Part shown: positions 52,682-64,000 of the stretch, piece after piece
Layout: every line of letters starts with the position of its first letter
Numbering within the stretch: position 1 is the first letter of the stretch
Assembly: GCA_022772735.1 (NCBI GenBank)
Contig: JALEZD010000023.1
Location: 35,791-99,790, forward strand
DNA length: 64,000 nucleotides
From: Erysipelotrichaceae bacterium
GTDB lineage: Bacteria; Bacillota_I; Bacilli_A; Erysipelotrichales; Erysipelotrichaceae
Reading direction: 5' to 3'
The notes under the pieces: model-generated
Database searches by the model: none
The model's input: only the letters and a program-made list of their open reading frames with translations
Told to the model about the DNA's origin: nothing
Position numbers and translations under genes: made by a program

Positions 52682-53253
52682 TTAAAATTGTATCTGGTAA
52701 GTATGGATCTAGAAATTTAAAAACTTTACCAAATGATAATACTAGACCTACATCAATTAAAATTAGAGGAGCTATTTTTTCTAGGATTGGACCATATTTT
52801 GATGGTGGAAAAGTTTTGGATTTATTTGCTGGCTCTGGTGCATTTGGCATTGAAGCAATTTCTAGAGGTATTAGTGAAGGATATTTTGTAGATAATTCAT
52901 ATGGTGCAATAAACATAATCAAAGAAAATTTAAAAATGGTTATGGAACCAACATATGTATTTAAAGATAACTATAAAAACGCATTATTAAAATTAAATAA
53001 AATAAAATTTGATATTATATTTTTAGATCCACCGTATAAACTTAAAGTTATTGATGAAATAATTTTATATATATCTCATCAGAAAATGTTAAATGATGAT
53101 GGTGTTATTATATGTGAAACACTTAAAGAAGATGTTTTACCAAAAAAAATAAACAATTTTTTTGTTGAAAAAGAAGTAATATATGGAATAAGTAAAATAA
53201 CATACTATAAGGGAGAAAAAAATGAAAATTGCAATTTATCCAGGAACATTTGA
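52678..53253 (+). CDS. rsmD: 16S rRNA (guanine-966 N2) methyltransferase RsmD
   Basis: A 191-residue SAM-dependent rRNA methyltransferase. IVSGKYGSRNLKTLP, TRPTSIKIRGAIFSRIG, the SAM loop VLDLFAGSGAFGIEAISRG and catalytic IFLDPPYKL are conserved. It overlaps ftsW by 4 bases and runs 32 bases into coaD, an unusually long same-strand overlap. rsmD-coaD is a common Bacillota pair. Confidence 0.94.
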   Translation: MIKIVSGKYGSRNLKTLPNDNTRPTSIKIRGAIFSRIGPYFDGGKVLDLFAGSGAFGIEAISRGISEGYFVDNSYGAINIIKENLKMVMEPTYVFKDNYKNALLKLNKIKFDIIFLDPPYKLKVIDEIILYISHQKMLNDDGVIICETLKEDVLPKKINNFFVEKEVIYGISKITYYKGEKNENCNLSRNI

Positions 53254-53698
53254 TCCAATTACAAATGGACACTTAAATATTATAAAAAGGGCAAGTAAAA
53301 ATTTTGATTTAATAATTGTTGCGATAATGGAAAATATAAAGAAAAAACCAACATTTACAACTATTGAAAGAAAAGAAATGATAGAAGCATGTATAAAAGA
53401 TTTTCAAAATGTTAAGGCTGTTGTGGGAAGTGGACTTACTGTTGATTTTGCAAAAAAGAATAATGCAGGTGTAATTATTAGAGGTATAAGAGCTGTAGCA
53501 GATTATGAGTATGAATTACAACAAGCTACAACAAATATGCTTTTAAATGATGAAATCGAAACTGTTTTTTATGTAGCAAGACCAGAATATTCATTTTTAA
53601 GTAGTTCTGTTGCAAAAGAGGTTGCATATAATGGTGGAGATATTACTAAATTTATTCCTGAAGAAATTATTAGTAGGGTAAAAGCTAAATTGAAATAA
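53222..53698 (+). CDS. coaD: Phosphopantetheine adenylyltransferase CoaD
   Basis: A 158-residue hexameric enzyme for the penultimate step of coenzyme A synthesis. AIYPGTFDPITNGHLNIIKRA holds the nucleotide HxGH-type site TNGH, and RGIRAVADYEYE and the final SSSVAKEVA block match. GGGAG precedes the ATG and lies inside rsmD. Terminator directly after. Confidence 0.96.
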   Translation: MKIAIYPGTFDPITNGHLNIIKRASKNFDLIIVAIMENIKKKPTFTTIERKEMIEACIKDFQNVKAVVGSGLTVDFAKKNNAGVIIRGIRAVADYEYELQQATTNMLLNDEIETVFYVARPEYSFLSSSVAKEVAYNGGDITKFIPEEIISRVKAKLK

Positions 53699-53700
53699 TA

Positions 53701-53739
53701 ACAAATATATGATAAATACATCTATATTTGTTTTTTTAT
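53701..53739 (+). terminator. Terminator after coaD
   Basis: ACAAATATA pairs with TATATTTGT, followed by about eight T residues. Confidence 0.87.
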
Positions 53740-53748
53740 GCATATTAT

Positions 53749-53777
53749 TTGAATATTTAATAACTATATATGATAAT
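53749..53777 (+). promoter_or_regulatory. Promoter of the YdeI-like gene
   Basis: TTGAAT, 17 bases, GATAAT, 22 bases before the start codon. Confidence 0.6.
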
Positions 53778-53798
53778 GACAAATATAAGGAAAATATT

Positions 53799-54479
53799 AT
53801 GAATGAAATATTATATAAAAAATTAAAACTAGAAAAATTCAAAAAAATTATACTTTTAAATAAAGCTAAGGAAACATCTCCTTTTGATGATTTAAATTTA
53901 GAAAATAATAATGTAAAAGATAATGATTTAATAATATCTTATGTTTATACATTACAAGAATTTATGGATGTGATTGTTCACTGTGATAGAAATCGTTCTT
54001 TAAAAATTAATGGAGTTATTTATTTTTTATATCCAAAAGTAAAAAACAAACTAAATCATACTCCTATAGGAAGAGATTCTATTTTTCCATTTCTATCAGT
54101 TGATGAAGATACTGGATATGTTGAAGGTTTTGATTTTAAGTTTAATAGTATGATGGCTCTTGATGATAATTATACTTTGATAGGGGTTAAATATATTCCT
54201 AAAGAAAATTTAAAAAAATCTAATAAGAGCTCTATGTGCGTAAATGATTATATTGATAAAGTTGTAGATGTAATAGCTTTTTTAAAAAAATATCCAAATG
54301 AGCTAGCTTTTTTTGAAAAGCTTTCAATAGGATATCAAAAAGATTGGGCAAGATACATATACTCTGCAAAAACTGATGAAACTGTTAACAAAAGAAAATT
54401 AGAAATGGTTGAAATATTAAAAGCTGGTTATAAAACAAAGCAATTATATAGGGAAGAGAATAAACATGAAAAAAGATGA
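53799..54479 (+). CDS. YdeI/OmdA family protein
   Basis: A 226-residue protein. The C-terminal 50 residues match the YdeI/OmdA pattern, once described as bacteriocin-protection: FFEKLSIGYQKDWARYIYSAKT and NKRKLEMVEILKAGYKTK. The rest has no motif I recognise. There is no signal peptide when started at 53799 (after AAGGA); a longer frame would begin inside the coaD terminator. Function unknown. It overlaps the DUF4256 gene by 14 bases. Confidence 0.72.
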   Translation: MNEILYKKLKLEKFKKIILLNKAKETSPFDDLNLENNNVKDNDLIISYVYTLQEFMDVIVHCDRNRSLKINGVIYFLYPKVKNKLNHTPIGRDSIFPFLSVDEDTGYVEGFDFKFNSMMALDDNYTLIGVKYIPKENLKKSNKSSMCVNDYIDKVVDVIAFLKKYPNELAFFEKLSIGYQKDWARYIYSAKTDETVNKRKLEMVEILKAGYKTKQLYREENKHEKR

Positions 54480-54996
54480 ATTGTTAGTTATTTTAAAAAA
54501 TAGATTTGAAAACAATACTATTAGACATGAAAATATAAAATGGGTTGATATTGAAAAAAGATTAAATGAAAAAAACTTATCTGTTTTATTAAAAATGGAA
54601 GAAACAGGTGGAGAACCCGATGTTATTGGATATAATTCAGAAAAAGATGTTTATATTTATTGTGATTGCAGTAAAGAAAGTCCAGTAAATAGAAGAAGTT
54701 TATGTTATGATTTTTTAGCATTAGAATCAAGAAAGGCTAATAAACCTTCAGGTGATGCCCAGACTTTGGCAAATCAAATTGGTGTTAAAATAACAAATGT
54801 TGATGAATATAATTTATTGCAAAGTACTGGTGATTATGATTTGAAAACTTCTAGTTGGTTAGATACCCCAAATAAGATTAGAAGTCTTGGAGGAGCTTTA
54901 TTTGGTGATAAAAGATATGATACTGTTTTTACTTATCACAATGGGGCAGAGTCATATTATTCTGCAAGAGGTTTTAGAGGAATATTGGAGGTTTAA
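54466..54996 (+). CDS. DUF4256 family protein
   Basis: A 176-residue soluble protein of the DUF4256 family. Highly conserved blocks are METGGEPDVIGY, YCDCSKESPVNRRSLCYD, LKTSSWLDTPNKIRSLGGALFGD and YHNGAESYYSARGFRG. No catalytic activity is established. AGGGAAGAG is its ribosome site within the upstream gene. Shares a transcript with the YdeI-like gene. Confidence 0.88.
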   Translation: MKKDELLVILKNRFENNTIRHENIKWVDIEKRLNEKNLSVLLKMEETGGEPDVIGYNSEKDVYIYCDCSKESPVNRRSLCYDFLALESRKANKPSGDAQTLANQIGVKITNVDEYNLLQSTGDYDLKTSSWLDTPNKIRSLGGALFGDKRYDTVFTYHNGAESYYSARGFRGILEV

Positions 54997-55014
54997 ATAC
55001 TTCCTTTTATTTTT
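54987..55014 (+). terminator. Terminator after the DUF4256 gene
   Basis: GGAGGT pairs with ACTTCC (one G-U) around TTAAAT, then a T-rich tail. The stop codon lies in the loop. Confidence 0.68.
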
Positions 55015-55022
55015 GTATATTT

Positions 55023-55049
55023 TTAGCACTTTAATGTTGACAGTGCTAA
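55023..55049. promoter_or_regulatory. CIRCE element 1
   Basis: TTAGCACTT, 9 bases, CAGTGCTAA: a 9-9-9 CIRCE inverted repeat with the innermost base of each arm off-consensus. It covers the -35 of the hrcA promoter. Confidence 0.85.
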
Positions 55050-55065
55050 AATGATGGTGTATATT
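55037..55065 (+). promoter_or_regulatory. Promoter of the hrcA heat-shock operon
   Basis: TTGACA, 17 bases, TATATT, flanked by two CIRCE elements. Confidence 0.88.
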
Positions 55066-55066
55066 A

Positions 55067-55093
55067 TTAGCAGACGATGGCAAAGAGTGCTAA
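55067..55093. promoter_or_regulatory. CIRCE element 2
   Basis: TTAGCAGAC, 9 bases, GAGTGCTAA. The right arm is perfect; the left arm has two changes (GA for CT). It begins directly after the -10. Confidence 0.82.
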
Positions 55094-55108
55094 GAAAGGA
55101 GTTAAGTT

Positions 55109-56137
55109 ATGAAAGGTCGAATTGTTGAAATATTTAAAGCCATTGTAGATGAATTTATCCAAACTGCAGAGCCTGTTGGTTCTAAAGCCTTGATGACAAA
55201 GTATAACTTACCTTATTCTAGTGCAACTATTAGAAATGATATGCAATTACTTGAGGAAATGGGGTACTTAGAAAAAACACATACATCAAGTGGGAGAATT
55301 CCAAGTACAAAAGGATATCAATATTATTGTGAGAATTTATTAGAAGATAAACTTGATAAAAAAATTACACTTGCTTTAAATTCAATGTTGTCAAATGATA
55401 CATTAGAACTAGAAGAGGCGATACAAGAAAGTTGTAATATTTTAGCTCAAATGACTAACCTTGCGACTGGTGCACTTGGACCAGATTCTAGCTTACAAAG
55501 GTTAGAACATATTAAATTATTTCCGATTGATGAAAGAAGTGCAGTATGTGTATTTATTACTAATACAGGACATACTGAAACAAAAAACTTTAGATTTGAT
55601 GAAGATATTTTAATAAATGATATTCAAAAATGTACAGAGATTTTAAATAGTAGATTAAAAGATACATTAGTTGATGAACTTCCTCAAAAATTGAAAATGA
55701 TCAAACCAATTTTAGAGAGTAATTTATATAGACATGAAATGCTATTTAGTGCATTCTTGGGTGCGTTTATTAAATTTGCGAGTGATAATTTCTATTATTC
55801 AAAAACAAGTAATATACTTTATCAACCAGAATATTCAGATATTGAGCGATTAAAACAATTAATGGAAATGTTGGATGATAATAATATATGGAGAAAATTT
55901 GGAAGTGGAAAATCGAATCAATTAGCTATTAGAACTTCAAATGGTGCCGAGTTATCATGGGTTGATGATTTTGCGATTGTAAAAAGAACATTTAAAGTTA
56001 GTGATAATGAAGAAGGTCAACTTATGGTTGTTGGTCCACCTAGAATGGATTATGGAAGAATAGTTTCAATGTTAGAATATGTAACTGCATTGATTGAGAA
56101 AATGTATGGTAGAGGAGGTTCAAATGGAAAATATTGA
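55109..56137 (+). CDS. hrcA: Heat-inducible repressor HrcA
   Basis: A 342-residue repressor that binds CIRCE when folded with GroE help. The winged helix is residues about 1-75 (VDEFIQTAEPVGSKALM, SSATIRNDMQLLEEMGYLEKTHTSSGRIPSTKGYQYY). LGPDSSLQRLEHIKLFPID and the C-terminal VVGPPRMDYGRIVSMLEYV are typical. It regulates its own operon through both CIRCE sites. ATG after AAAGGAG. Overlaps grpE by 14 bases. Confidence 0.97.
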   Translation: MKGRIVEIFKAIVDEFIQTAEPVGSKALMTKYNLPYSSATIRNDMQLLEEMGYLEKTHTSSGRIPSTKGYQYYCENLLEDKLDKKITLALNSMLSNDTLELEEAIQESCNILAQMTNLATGALGPDSSLQRLEHIKLFPIDERSAVCVFITNTGHTETKNFRFDEDILINDIQKCTEILNSRLKDTLVDELPQKLKMIKPILESNLYRHEMLFSAFLGAFIKFASDNFYYSKTSNILYQPEYSDIERLKQLMEMLDDNNIWRKFGSGKSNQLAIRTSNGAELSWVDDFAIVKRTFKVSDNEEGQLMVVGPPRMDYGRIVSMLEYVTALIEKMYGRGGSNGKY

Positions 56138-56663
56138 AAATATAGAAGAAGTTAATACAGAAGAAAAAGAAAATACTGAAGAAGTCAATTTAGAAGAAGA
56201 AATTGATTTAACAGAAACTTTAAAACAAGAAATAGAAAAACTTGAAGAACAAGTAAAAACATTAAAAAACGATTATGCTAAAGCATATGCTGATACAGAA
56301 AATATGAGAAAAAGATTGAATGCAGATTTTGAATTAAGTAAAAAATATAGAATTCAATCATTTGCAATTGACATATTACCTGTTATAGATAATTTAGAAA
56401 GAGCGCTTGAGCAAGAAGTAAGTGATGTTGATTATAAAAAAGGTATAGAGATGATTTATCAACAACTGATGAATTCTTTAGTAAAAGAAGGTGTTAGTAA
56501 AATGGATGCATTAGATAAACCTTTTGATGCAAACTTCCATCAAGCAATTATGAGTGAAAAAGTAGATGGCGTAGAATCTGGAATTGTAATACAAGTGTTC
56601 CAAAATGGTTATATGCTTAAAGATAGAATTTTAAGAGCCGCAATGGTTAAAGTTAGTGAATAA
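56124..56663 (+). CDS. grpE: Nucleotide exchange factor GrpE
   Basis: A 179-residue DnaK cofactor. A Glu-rich start leads to a long coiled coil (KQEIEKLEEQVKTLKNDYAKAYADTENMRKR), then the beta domain with VIQVFQNGYMLKDRILRAAMVKV. ATG at 56124 follows GAGGAGGTT inside hrcA; an upstream TTG frame would add unlikely residues. dnaK begins 18 bases later. Confidence 0.96.
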   Translation: MENIENIEEVNTEEKENTEEVNLEEEIDLTETLKQEIEKLEEQVKTLKNDYAKAYADTENMRKRLNADFELSKKYRIQSFAIDILPVIDNLERALEQEVSDVDYKKGIEMIYQQLMNSLVKEGVSKMDALDKPFDANFHQAIMSEKVDGVESGIVIQVFQNGYMLKDRILRAAMVKVSE

Positions 56664-59721
<3,058 letters not shown>

Positions 59722-59728
59722 GGTATAT

Positions 59729-60838
59729 ATGGCAGAAAAAAGAGATTATTATGAAGTGCTTGGCATATCAAAAGGCGCAAGTGAACAAGAAATAAAAAAG
59801 GCTTATCGCTCTCTTGCAAAAAAATATCACCCTGATGTTAATAAGGAAGCAGATGCGGAAGCTAAATTCAAAGAAATAAATGAGGCTTATGAAGTTTTAA
59901 GTGATCCACAAAAAAAGGCAAATTATGATCAATTTGGCTTTGCAGGTATGGATAATAGTGGATTTAGTGGATTTTCAAGTGGTGGATTTGATGATATTTT
60001 TGATACATTTTTTGGTGGAGGTTTTGGAGGATTTGGTGGTTCTTCTAGAAGTAGAACAGCTCCAACAAAAGGTCATGATAGATACATGAGCATGAATATA
60101 AGCTTTATGGACTCTATATTTGGAAAAACAGAAACAATTCATCTAAATGTTGATGAAGAATGTAGCCATTGCCATGGAAGTGGAGCAGAAAGTAAAAGTG
60201 ATATTGAAACATGTCCTACATGTCATGGGAGTGGAACAGTAATTTCCCAACAAAGAACACCATTTGGAGTTTTCCAATCACAAAGTGTATGTCCTGATTG
60301 TAATGGTACTGGTAAAAAAATTAAAGTTAAATGCCATAAATGTCATGGTGTAGGATACGAAAGTAAAAAAGTAAGTGTGGACTTAAAAATACCTGCTGGA
60401 ATACAAACAGGGCAACAACTTAGAGTAGCAAAAAAAGGTGAAAGAGGAACAAATGGTGGTCCAAATGGTGATTTGTATATAGAAATTAGAGTGTTAAAGC
60501 ATGACTTATTTGAAAGAAGAGGAAATGATATTTATGTAAAAGTACCTCTTTCATCAGTTGATGCAACACTTGGAACAACAATTGATGTTCCAACAGCATA
60601 TGGTGATGTTGAATTAAAAATACCTGCAGGAACACAACCTAATACAACTTTTAGGTTAAAAGATAAAGGTGCACCAAATTTAAATAGTGGTAAAAAGGGT
60701 GATGAATTTGTGCAAGTTGAAGTTGTAATAAATAATAAACTTACAAAAGAAGAAAAAGAGTTATATCAAAAACTTCAAAATGCAAATAAAGGAAAATCTA
60801 AAAATCCTTTTGAAAGAATAAAAAAAGTTTTTGAATAA
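59729..60838 (+). CDS. dnaJ: Chaperone DnaJ (Hsp40)
   Basis: A 369-residue class A J-protein. The J-domain has HPD in KKYHPDVNK; a Gly/Phe-rich linker ([10 protein letters not shown]) follows; four CxxCxGxG zinc repeats begin [24 protein letters not shown] and CHKCHGVG. C-terminal substrate domains are complete. It stimulates DnaK. ATG at 59729 follows GAGGT, overlapping nothing. Confidence 0.97.
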   Translation: MAEKRDYYEVLGISKGASEQEIKKAYRSLAKKYHPDVNKEADAEAKFKEINEAYEVLSDPQKKANYDQFGFAGMDNSGFSGFSSGGFDDIFDTFFGGGFGGFGGSSRSRTAPTKGHDRYMSMNISFMDSIFGKTETIHLNVDEECSHCHGSGAESKSDIETCPTCHGSGTVISQQRTPFGVFQSQSVCPDCNGTGKKIKVKCHKCHGVGYESKKVSVDLKIPAGIQTGQQLRVAKKGERGTNGGPNGDLYIEIRVLKHDLFERRGNDIYVKVPLSSVDATLGTTIDVPTAYGDVELKIPAGTQPNTTFRLKDKGAPNLNSGKKGDEFVQVEVVINNKLTKEEKELYQKLQNANKGKSKNPFERIKKVFE

Positions 60839-60861
60839 CTTAGTTTAATAGGAGGCAAATG

Positions 60862-63423
60862 ATGGATATTGAAAAAATGACTGAACGTCTTTCCAATATC
60901 ATTGTTGAAGCTTTAAAGTTATGCAAAGATTTGAAAAATAGTGAACTATCTACTGAACATATATTTAAAGCTATGATTAACGATGATGGTTTAGATGGTT
61001 TATGGGATAGATTAAATGTAGATAAATATAAAATTTTAGATATTGTAAATAAACATATAAATAAATTAACTATATCAAGTGGTGATAGTAATCCAGCATT
61101 GAGTTTTTATGTAAATAAAGGTTATGAAAAAGCACTTGAATGGTCAAAAAAACATGATGAAACATATTTAAGTAGTACTGCATTTTTGATTGGATTATTA
61201 AAAAATAATTCAAGTATTTCTGAAGAGATTTTAAAAACTTTTAATCTTAATGAAGAGAAAATTGAAAAGGCTGAATTAATGAGAAGAGGTGATATTAAAA
61301 TGAACGAAAGAAATCAAGAAAATCAATTGGATGCTTTAAAAAAATATGGAAGAGATTTAGTTAAAGATGTTAAGGATGGTAAAATTGATCCTGTAATTGG
61401 AAGAGATGATGAAATTAGAAGAGTAATTGAAATTCTTTCAAGAAAAACAAAAAATAATCCTGTATTAATTGGTGAACCTGGAGTAGGTAAAACTGCAATT
61501 GTTGAAGGTTTAGCATGGCGTATAATGAATAAAGATGTACCATTTGGTTTAAAAGATAAAAAATTAATTGAACTTGATATGGGTGCTCTTATTGCTGGTG
61601 CAAAATACAGAGGAGAATTTGAAGAAAGATTAAAGGCTGTTTTAAAACAAGTTAAAGATGCAGATGGAAATATAATTTTATTTATTGATGAATTACATAA
61701 TCTTGTAGGTGCTGGTAAAACTGAAGGTTCAATGGATGCTGCAAATCTTTTAAAACCAATGCTTGCAAGAGGAGAATTAAAGTGTATTGGAGCTACAACA
61801 TTTAATGAATATCGCAAATATATTGAAAAAGATGCAGCTCTTGAAAGAAGATTTCAAAAAATACAAGTTAATGAACCAACAGTTGAAGATACAATTTCTA
61901 TTTTAAGAGGTTTAAAAGATAGATTTGAAACTCACCATGGTGTATTAATATTGGATGAGGCAATTATTGCAGCAGCAACACTATCTAATAGATATATAAC
62001 TGATAGATTTTTACCGGATAAAGCAATAGATTTAATAGATGAAGCATGCGCATCTATTAGAGTTGAAATGGATTCAATGCCTGCAGATTTAGATGAGTTA
62101 ACAAGAAAGATAATGCAGTTAGAAATTGAAGAAACTGCACTTAAAAAAGAAACTAATTCTAAGGCTTTGGAAAGACTTGATATTCTTAGAAAAGAGCTTT
62201 CTGATTTAAAAGAGGAAAAATCTATAAAGTTTTCTAAATGGCAAATTGAAAAGAAACAAATTGATGATGCTAAAAAATATAAAGAGCAATTAGAAAAGGC
62301 AAAATTAGATTTTACTCAAGCACAAAATGAAGCTAAGTATGAGTTAGCTGCTAAACTACAATATGAAACAATACCAAATTTAGAGAAAAAAATTGAAGAT
62401 AGCAAATCTAATGACAAAGATAAAATCATACAAGAAATTGTTAATGAAGAGTTAATCGCAAAAATAATATCTAGGTGGACTCATATTGATGTAAATAGAT
62501 TGATGGAAAGTGAAAGAGTTAAGCTCTTAAATCTAGAAAATGTTTTAGGTAGAAGAGTTATAGGTCAAGAAAATGCTTTAAAACTTGTAAGTGAATCCAT
62601 ATTAAGAAGCAAGGCACAAATTAAAGATGAAAACAGACCTATAGGTTCATTTCTATTTTTAGGACCAACTGGAGTTGGAAAAACAGAAGTTGCTAAATCA
62701 TTAGCCGAACAATTATTTGATGATGAAACAAAAATTGTAAGGATTGATATGAGTGAATATATGGAAAAATTTAGTGTTTCAAGACTAATTGGTGCTCCTC
62801 CTGGATATGTTGGATATGAAGAAGGTGGACAATTAAGTGAAGCAGTTAGAAGAAATCCATATTCAATTGTACTTTTAGATGAGATTGAAAAAGCACATCC
62901 AGATGTTTTGAATGTTTTATTACAAATAATGGATGACGGAAGAATTACTGATTCAAAAGGTGTTACTGTTGATTTTAAAAATACACTAATTATTATGACA
63001 AGTAATTTGGGTGCACAATATGCGTTTGAAACAGACGAAAAAATTAGAGAGAACAATTATATTGATGAAGTAGAAAAATTCTTTAAACCTGAATTTGTTA
63101 ATAGAATTGATGAAATAATTATATTTAATACTTTAAATAAAGAAGTATTGTATAAAATTGCGGACAAATTTTTAAATCAACTAAGAAATAGATTAAAAGA
63201 TAAAGATATACAAATAGAATTCACAAAAAATTGTATCGATGAAATTGTAAGTGCTGGATTTGATATAGTTTTTGGTGCTAGACCTATGAAAAGACATATC
63301 CAAAGAACTATAGAAACTATTGTAGCTAGAAAAATTGTTGAAGAACCATTTATTGAAGGTAAAACACTTGTGGTTGATTTTAATGATGGAAAATACTCTG
63401 TTTCTATTAAAGCTTTAAATTAA
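60862..63423 (+). CDS. clpB: Disaggregase ClpB
   Basis: An 853-residue Hsp100 that rescues aggregated protein with DnaK. Two AAA+ modules are present: Walker A GEPGVGKTAIVEG and GPTGVGKTEVAKS, with IDELHNLVGAGKTEG and LLDEIEKAHPD. The coiled-coil middle domain (about 395-520) between them marks ClpB rather than ClpC. The N-terminal domain is present. Met at 60862 gives better spacing from GGAGG than the Met at 60859. It ends the heat-shock operon; ClpB under HrcA control is plausible here. Confidence 0.96.
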   Translation: MDIEKMTERLSNIIVEALKLCKDLKNSELSTEHIFKAMINDDGLDGLWDRLNVDKYKILDIVNKHINKLTISSGDSNPALSFYVNKGYEKALEWSKKHDETYLSSTAFLIGLLKNNSSISEEILKTFNLNEEKIEKAELMRRGDIKMNERNQENQLDALKKYGRDLVKDVKDGKIDPVIGRDDEIRRVIEILSRKTKNNPVLIGEPGVGKTAIVEGLAWRIMNKDVPFGLKDKKLIELDMGALIAGAKYRGEFEERLKAVLKQVKDADGNIILFIDELHNLVGAGKTEGSMDAANLLKPMLARGELKCIGATTFNEYRKYIEKDAALERRFQKIQVNEPTVEDTISILRGLKDRFETHHGVLILDEAIIAAATLSNRYITDRFLPDKAIDLIDEACASIRVEMDSMPADLDELTRKIMQLEIEETALKKETNSKALERLDILRKELSDLKEEKSIKFSKWQIEKKQIDDAKKYKEQLEKAKLDFTQAQNEAKYELAAKLQYETIPNLEKKIEDSKSNDKDKIIQEIVNEELIAKIISRWTHIDVNRLMESERVKLLNLENVLGRRVIGQENALKLVSESILRSKAQIKDENRPIGSFLFLGPTGVGKTEVAKSLAEQLFDDETKIVRIDMSEYMEKFSVSRLIGAPPGYVGYEEGGQLSEAVRRNPYSIVLLDEIEKAHPDVLNVLLQIMDDGRITDSKGVTVDFKNTLIIMTSNLGAQYAFETDEKIRENNYIDEVEKFFKPEFVNRIDEIIIFNTLNKEVLYKIADKFLNQLRNRLKDKDIQIEFTKNCIDEIVSAGFDIVFGARPMKRHIQRTIETIVARKIVEEPFIEGKTLVVDFNDGKYSVSIKALN

Positions 63424-63472
63424 TTTATTTTATAAAAAATTGTTTTATTAAAATTATATATACTTATAACAA

Positions 63473-63506
63473 GAGCGAATTTACATTTATATAATTCGCT
63501 TTTTTG
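63473..63506 (+). terminator. Terminator of the heat-shock operon
   Basis: AGCGAATT pairs with AATTCGCT around an AT-rich loop, then six T residues. Confidence 0.88.
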
Positions 63507-63536
63507 TTTTAAACAAATATCATATTTTCTTTTTAT

Positions 63537-63565
63537 TTAACATACAATTACTATTGATATATAAT
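63537..63565 (+). promoter_or_regulatory. Promoter of the last gene
   Basis: TTAACA, 17 bases, TATAAT, 17 bases before the start codon. Confidence 0.7.
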
Positions 63566-63581
63566 ATTTTAGGTGATAAAA

Positions 63582-64000
63582 ATGGAGAAGAATTGTATAG
63601 TAATTAATATTGAAAATGAAACTGAATTATTAAATAAGTGGGATAGTGAAAAATCTTTTAATGAAGATTTTAAATCTTATATTATTTCTAAAACTAATGA
63701 AATTTCAAATAATGAAAAAATAAATTTAATAATTAATAGTAATAATTTTATAGAACAATCTTTAGTTGCAGATATGTTTTTTAAATGGATAAATAAAGAA
63801 ATACGTAATATTCAAAATAAAAAAGTAAATAACACTATAAAACAAATCAAACTCTTAATTATAGGAATACTATTTATTGTCATTAGTTTATATATTGAAC
63901 AAACTAATAATATTGTTTTATTTACGGTTATTTCAACTATAGGTGCATTTGCAGTGTGGGAAGCTGCAAGTATTTGGATAATTGAAAATCCAGAACTAAG
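63582..64000 (+). CDS. Two-TM membrane protein of unknown function (3' partial)
   Basis: An open frame from ATG 63582 (AGGTGAT site) to the window edge; 139 residues are visible. A soluble N-terminal part has the pattern INSNNFIEQSLVADMFFKWINKEI, then a Lys/Asn-rich linker, then two hydrophobic segments (LLIIGILFIVISLYI and IVLFTVISTIGAFAVWEAAS) and ENPEL. Similar small membrane proteins with an AFSVWEA-like second helix occur in Firmicutes, as far as I recall, with no known function. C-terminus is outside the window. Confidence 0.75.
   Translation, partial: MEKNCIVINIENETELLNKWDSEKSFNEDFKSYIISKTNEISNNEKINLIINSNNFIEQSLVADMFFKWINKEIRNIQNKKVNNTIKQIKLLIIGILFIVISLYIEQTNNIVLFTVISTIGAFAVWEAASIWIIENPEL

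Noticed and set aside
53709..53798. N-terminal extension of the YdeI-like protein
   Set aside because: It would start inside the coaD terminator and precede the ribosome site at 53786-53790.
53799..54479. Bacteriocin immunity gene
   Set aside because: Only a YdeI/OmdA-like tail; no bacteriocin gene nearby, and the old family name is weak evidence.
61323..61817. Open frames opposite clpB (also 62565-63056)
   Set aside because: Antisense shadows of conserved AAA+ codons.

Overview
The window is AT-rich, densely packed chromosomal DNA from a low-GC Bacillota. It looks closest to the Erysipelotrichia or a neighbouring reduced Bacilli lineage, but that placement is inferred from gene content only. 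UGA is a stop and UGG is Trp, so this is not a code-reassigned Mollicute. MurE, FtsW, undecaprenol kinase and a PASTA kinase indicate a walled cell. SufCDSUB order, HrcA/CIRCE, a Met T-box, a PyrR-type leader, one-chain GlyRS and RNase J are all typical Bacillota traits. I saw no rRNA, tRNA, insertion sequence, CRISPR array, phage or plasmid gene. No sporulation gene was recognised.

Layout. 0-5 kb: a 5'-truncated glycosyltransferase fused in frame to RecX, then yhaM; on the opposite strand hit and a pair of PrsA-type foldases. 5-10.4 kb: the sufCDSUB Fe-S assembly operon ending in 5-formyl-THF cyclo-ligase. 10.4-11.7 kb: an isolated unknown lipoprotein with a structured upstream region, the only island-like stretch. 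11.7-20.7 kb: priA-rsmB-rlmN-prpC-prkC-rsgA-rpe-thiN, the B. subtilis order without def-fmt, facing rpmB. 21-23.4 kb: ftsA-ftsZ, with an unusually degenerate FtsA. 23.4-24.9 kb: an acetyltransferase and two small membrane proteins. 24.9-28.8 kb: a methionine T-box, metNIQ and a threonine-aldolase-like gene. 28.8-31.7 kb: a structured leader with a possible 12-codon leader peptide before a CNNM/CorC transporter, then a PyrR-type leader and a uracil permease.

31.8-48.5 kb: rsmE-mtaB-murE-deoC, rpsU, a DUF4298 gene, a sugar-kinase-like gene, phoH, nptA, then ybeY-dgkA-cdd-era-recO-glyS-dnaG-rpoD-trmK. This is a rearranged version of the B. subtilis yqeU-yqfN region. 48.5-55 kb: dps behind a perfect Fur-type box, rnj-def, ftsW-rsmD-coaD, and two conserved unknown-function genes. 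55-63.5 kb: a heat-shock operon, hrcA-grpE-dnaK-(lipoprotein deacetylase)-dnaJ-clpB, preceded by two CIRCE elements that bracket its promoter. The window ends inside a small two-TM membrane protein.

Most genes overlap or sit within about 15 bp of each other, so translational coupling is the rule. Transcription units are separated by clear intrinsic terminators, several of them shared by convergent genes. The window is mostly housekeeping. The least ordinary items are the GT4-RecX fusion, the ATP-site-degenerate FtsA, the leader before the CNNM gene, the deacetylase inside the chaperone operon, the paired foldases and the orphan lipoprotein. I found no convincing wholly new multi-gene system.
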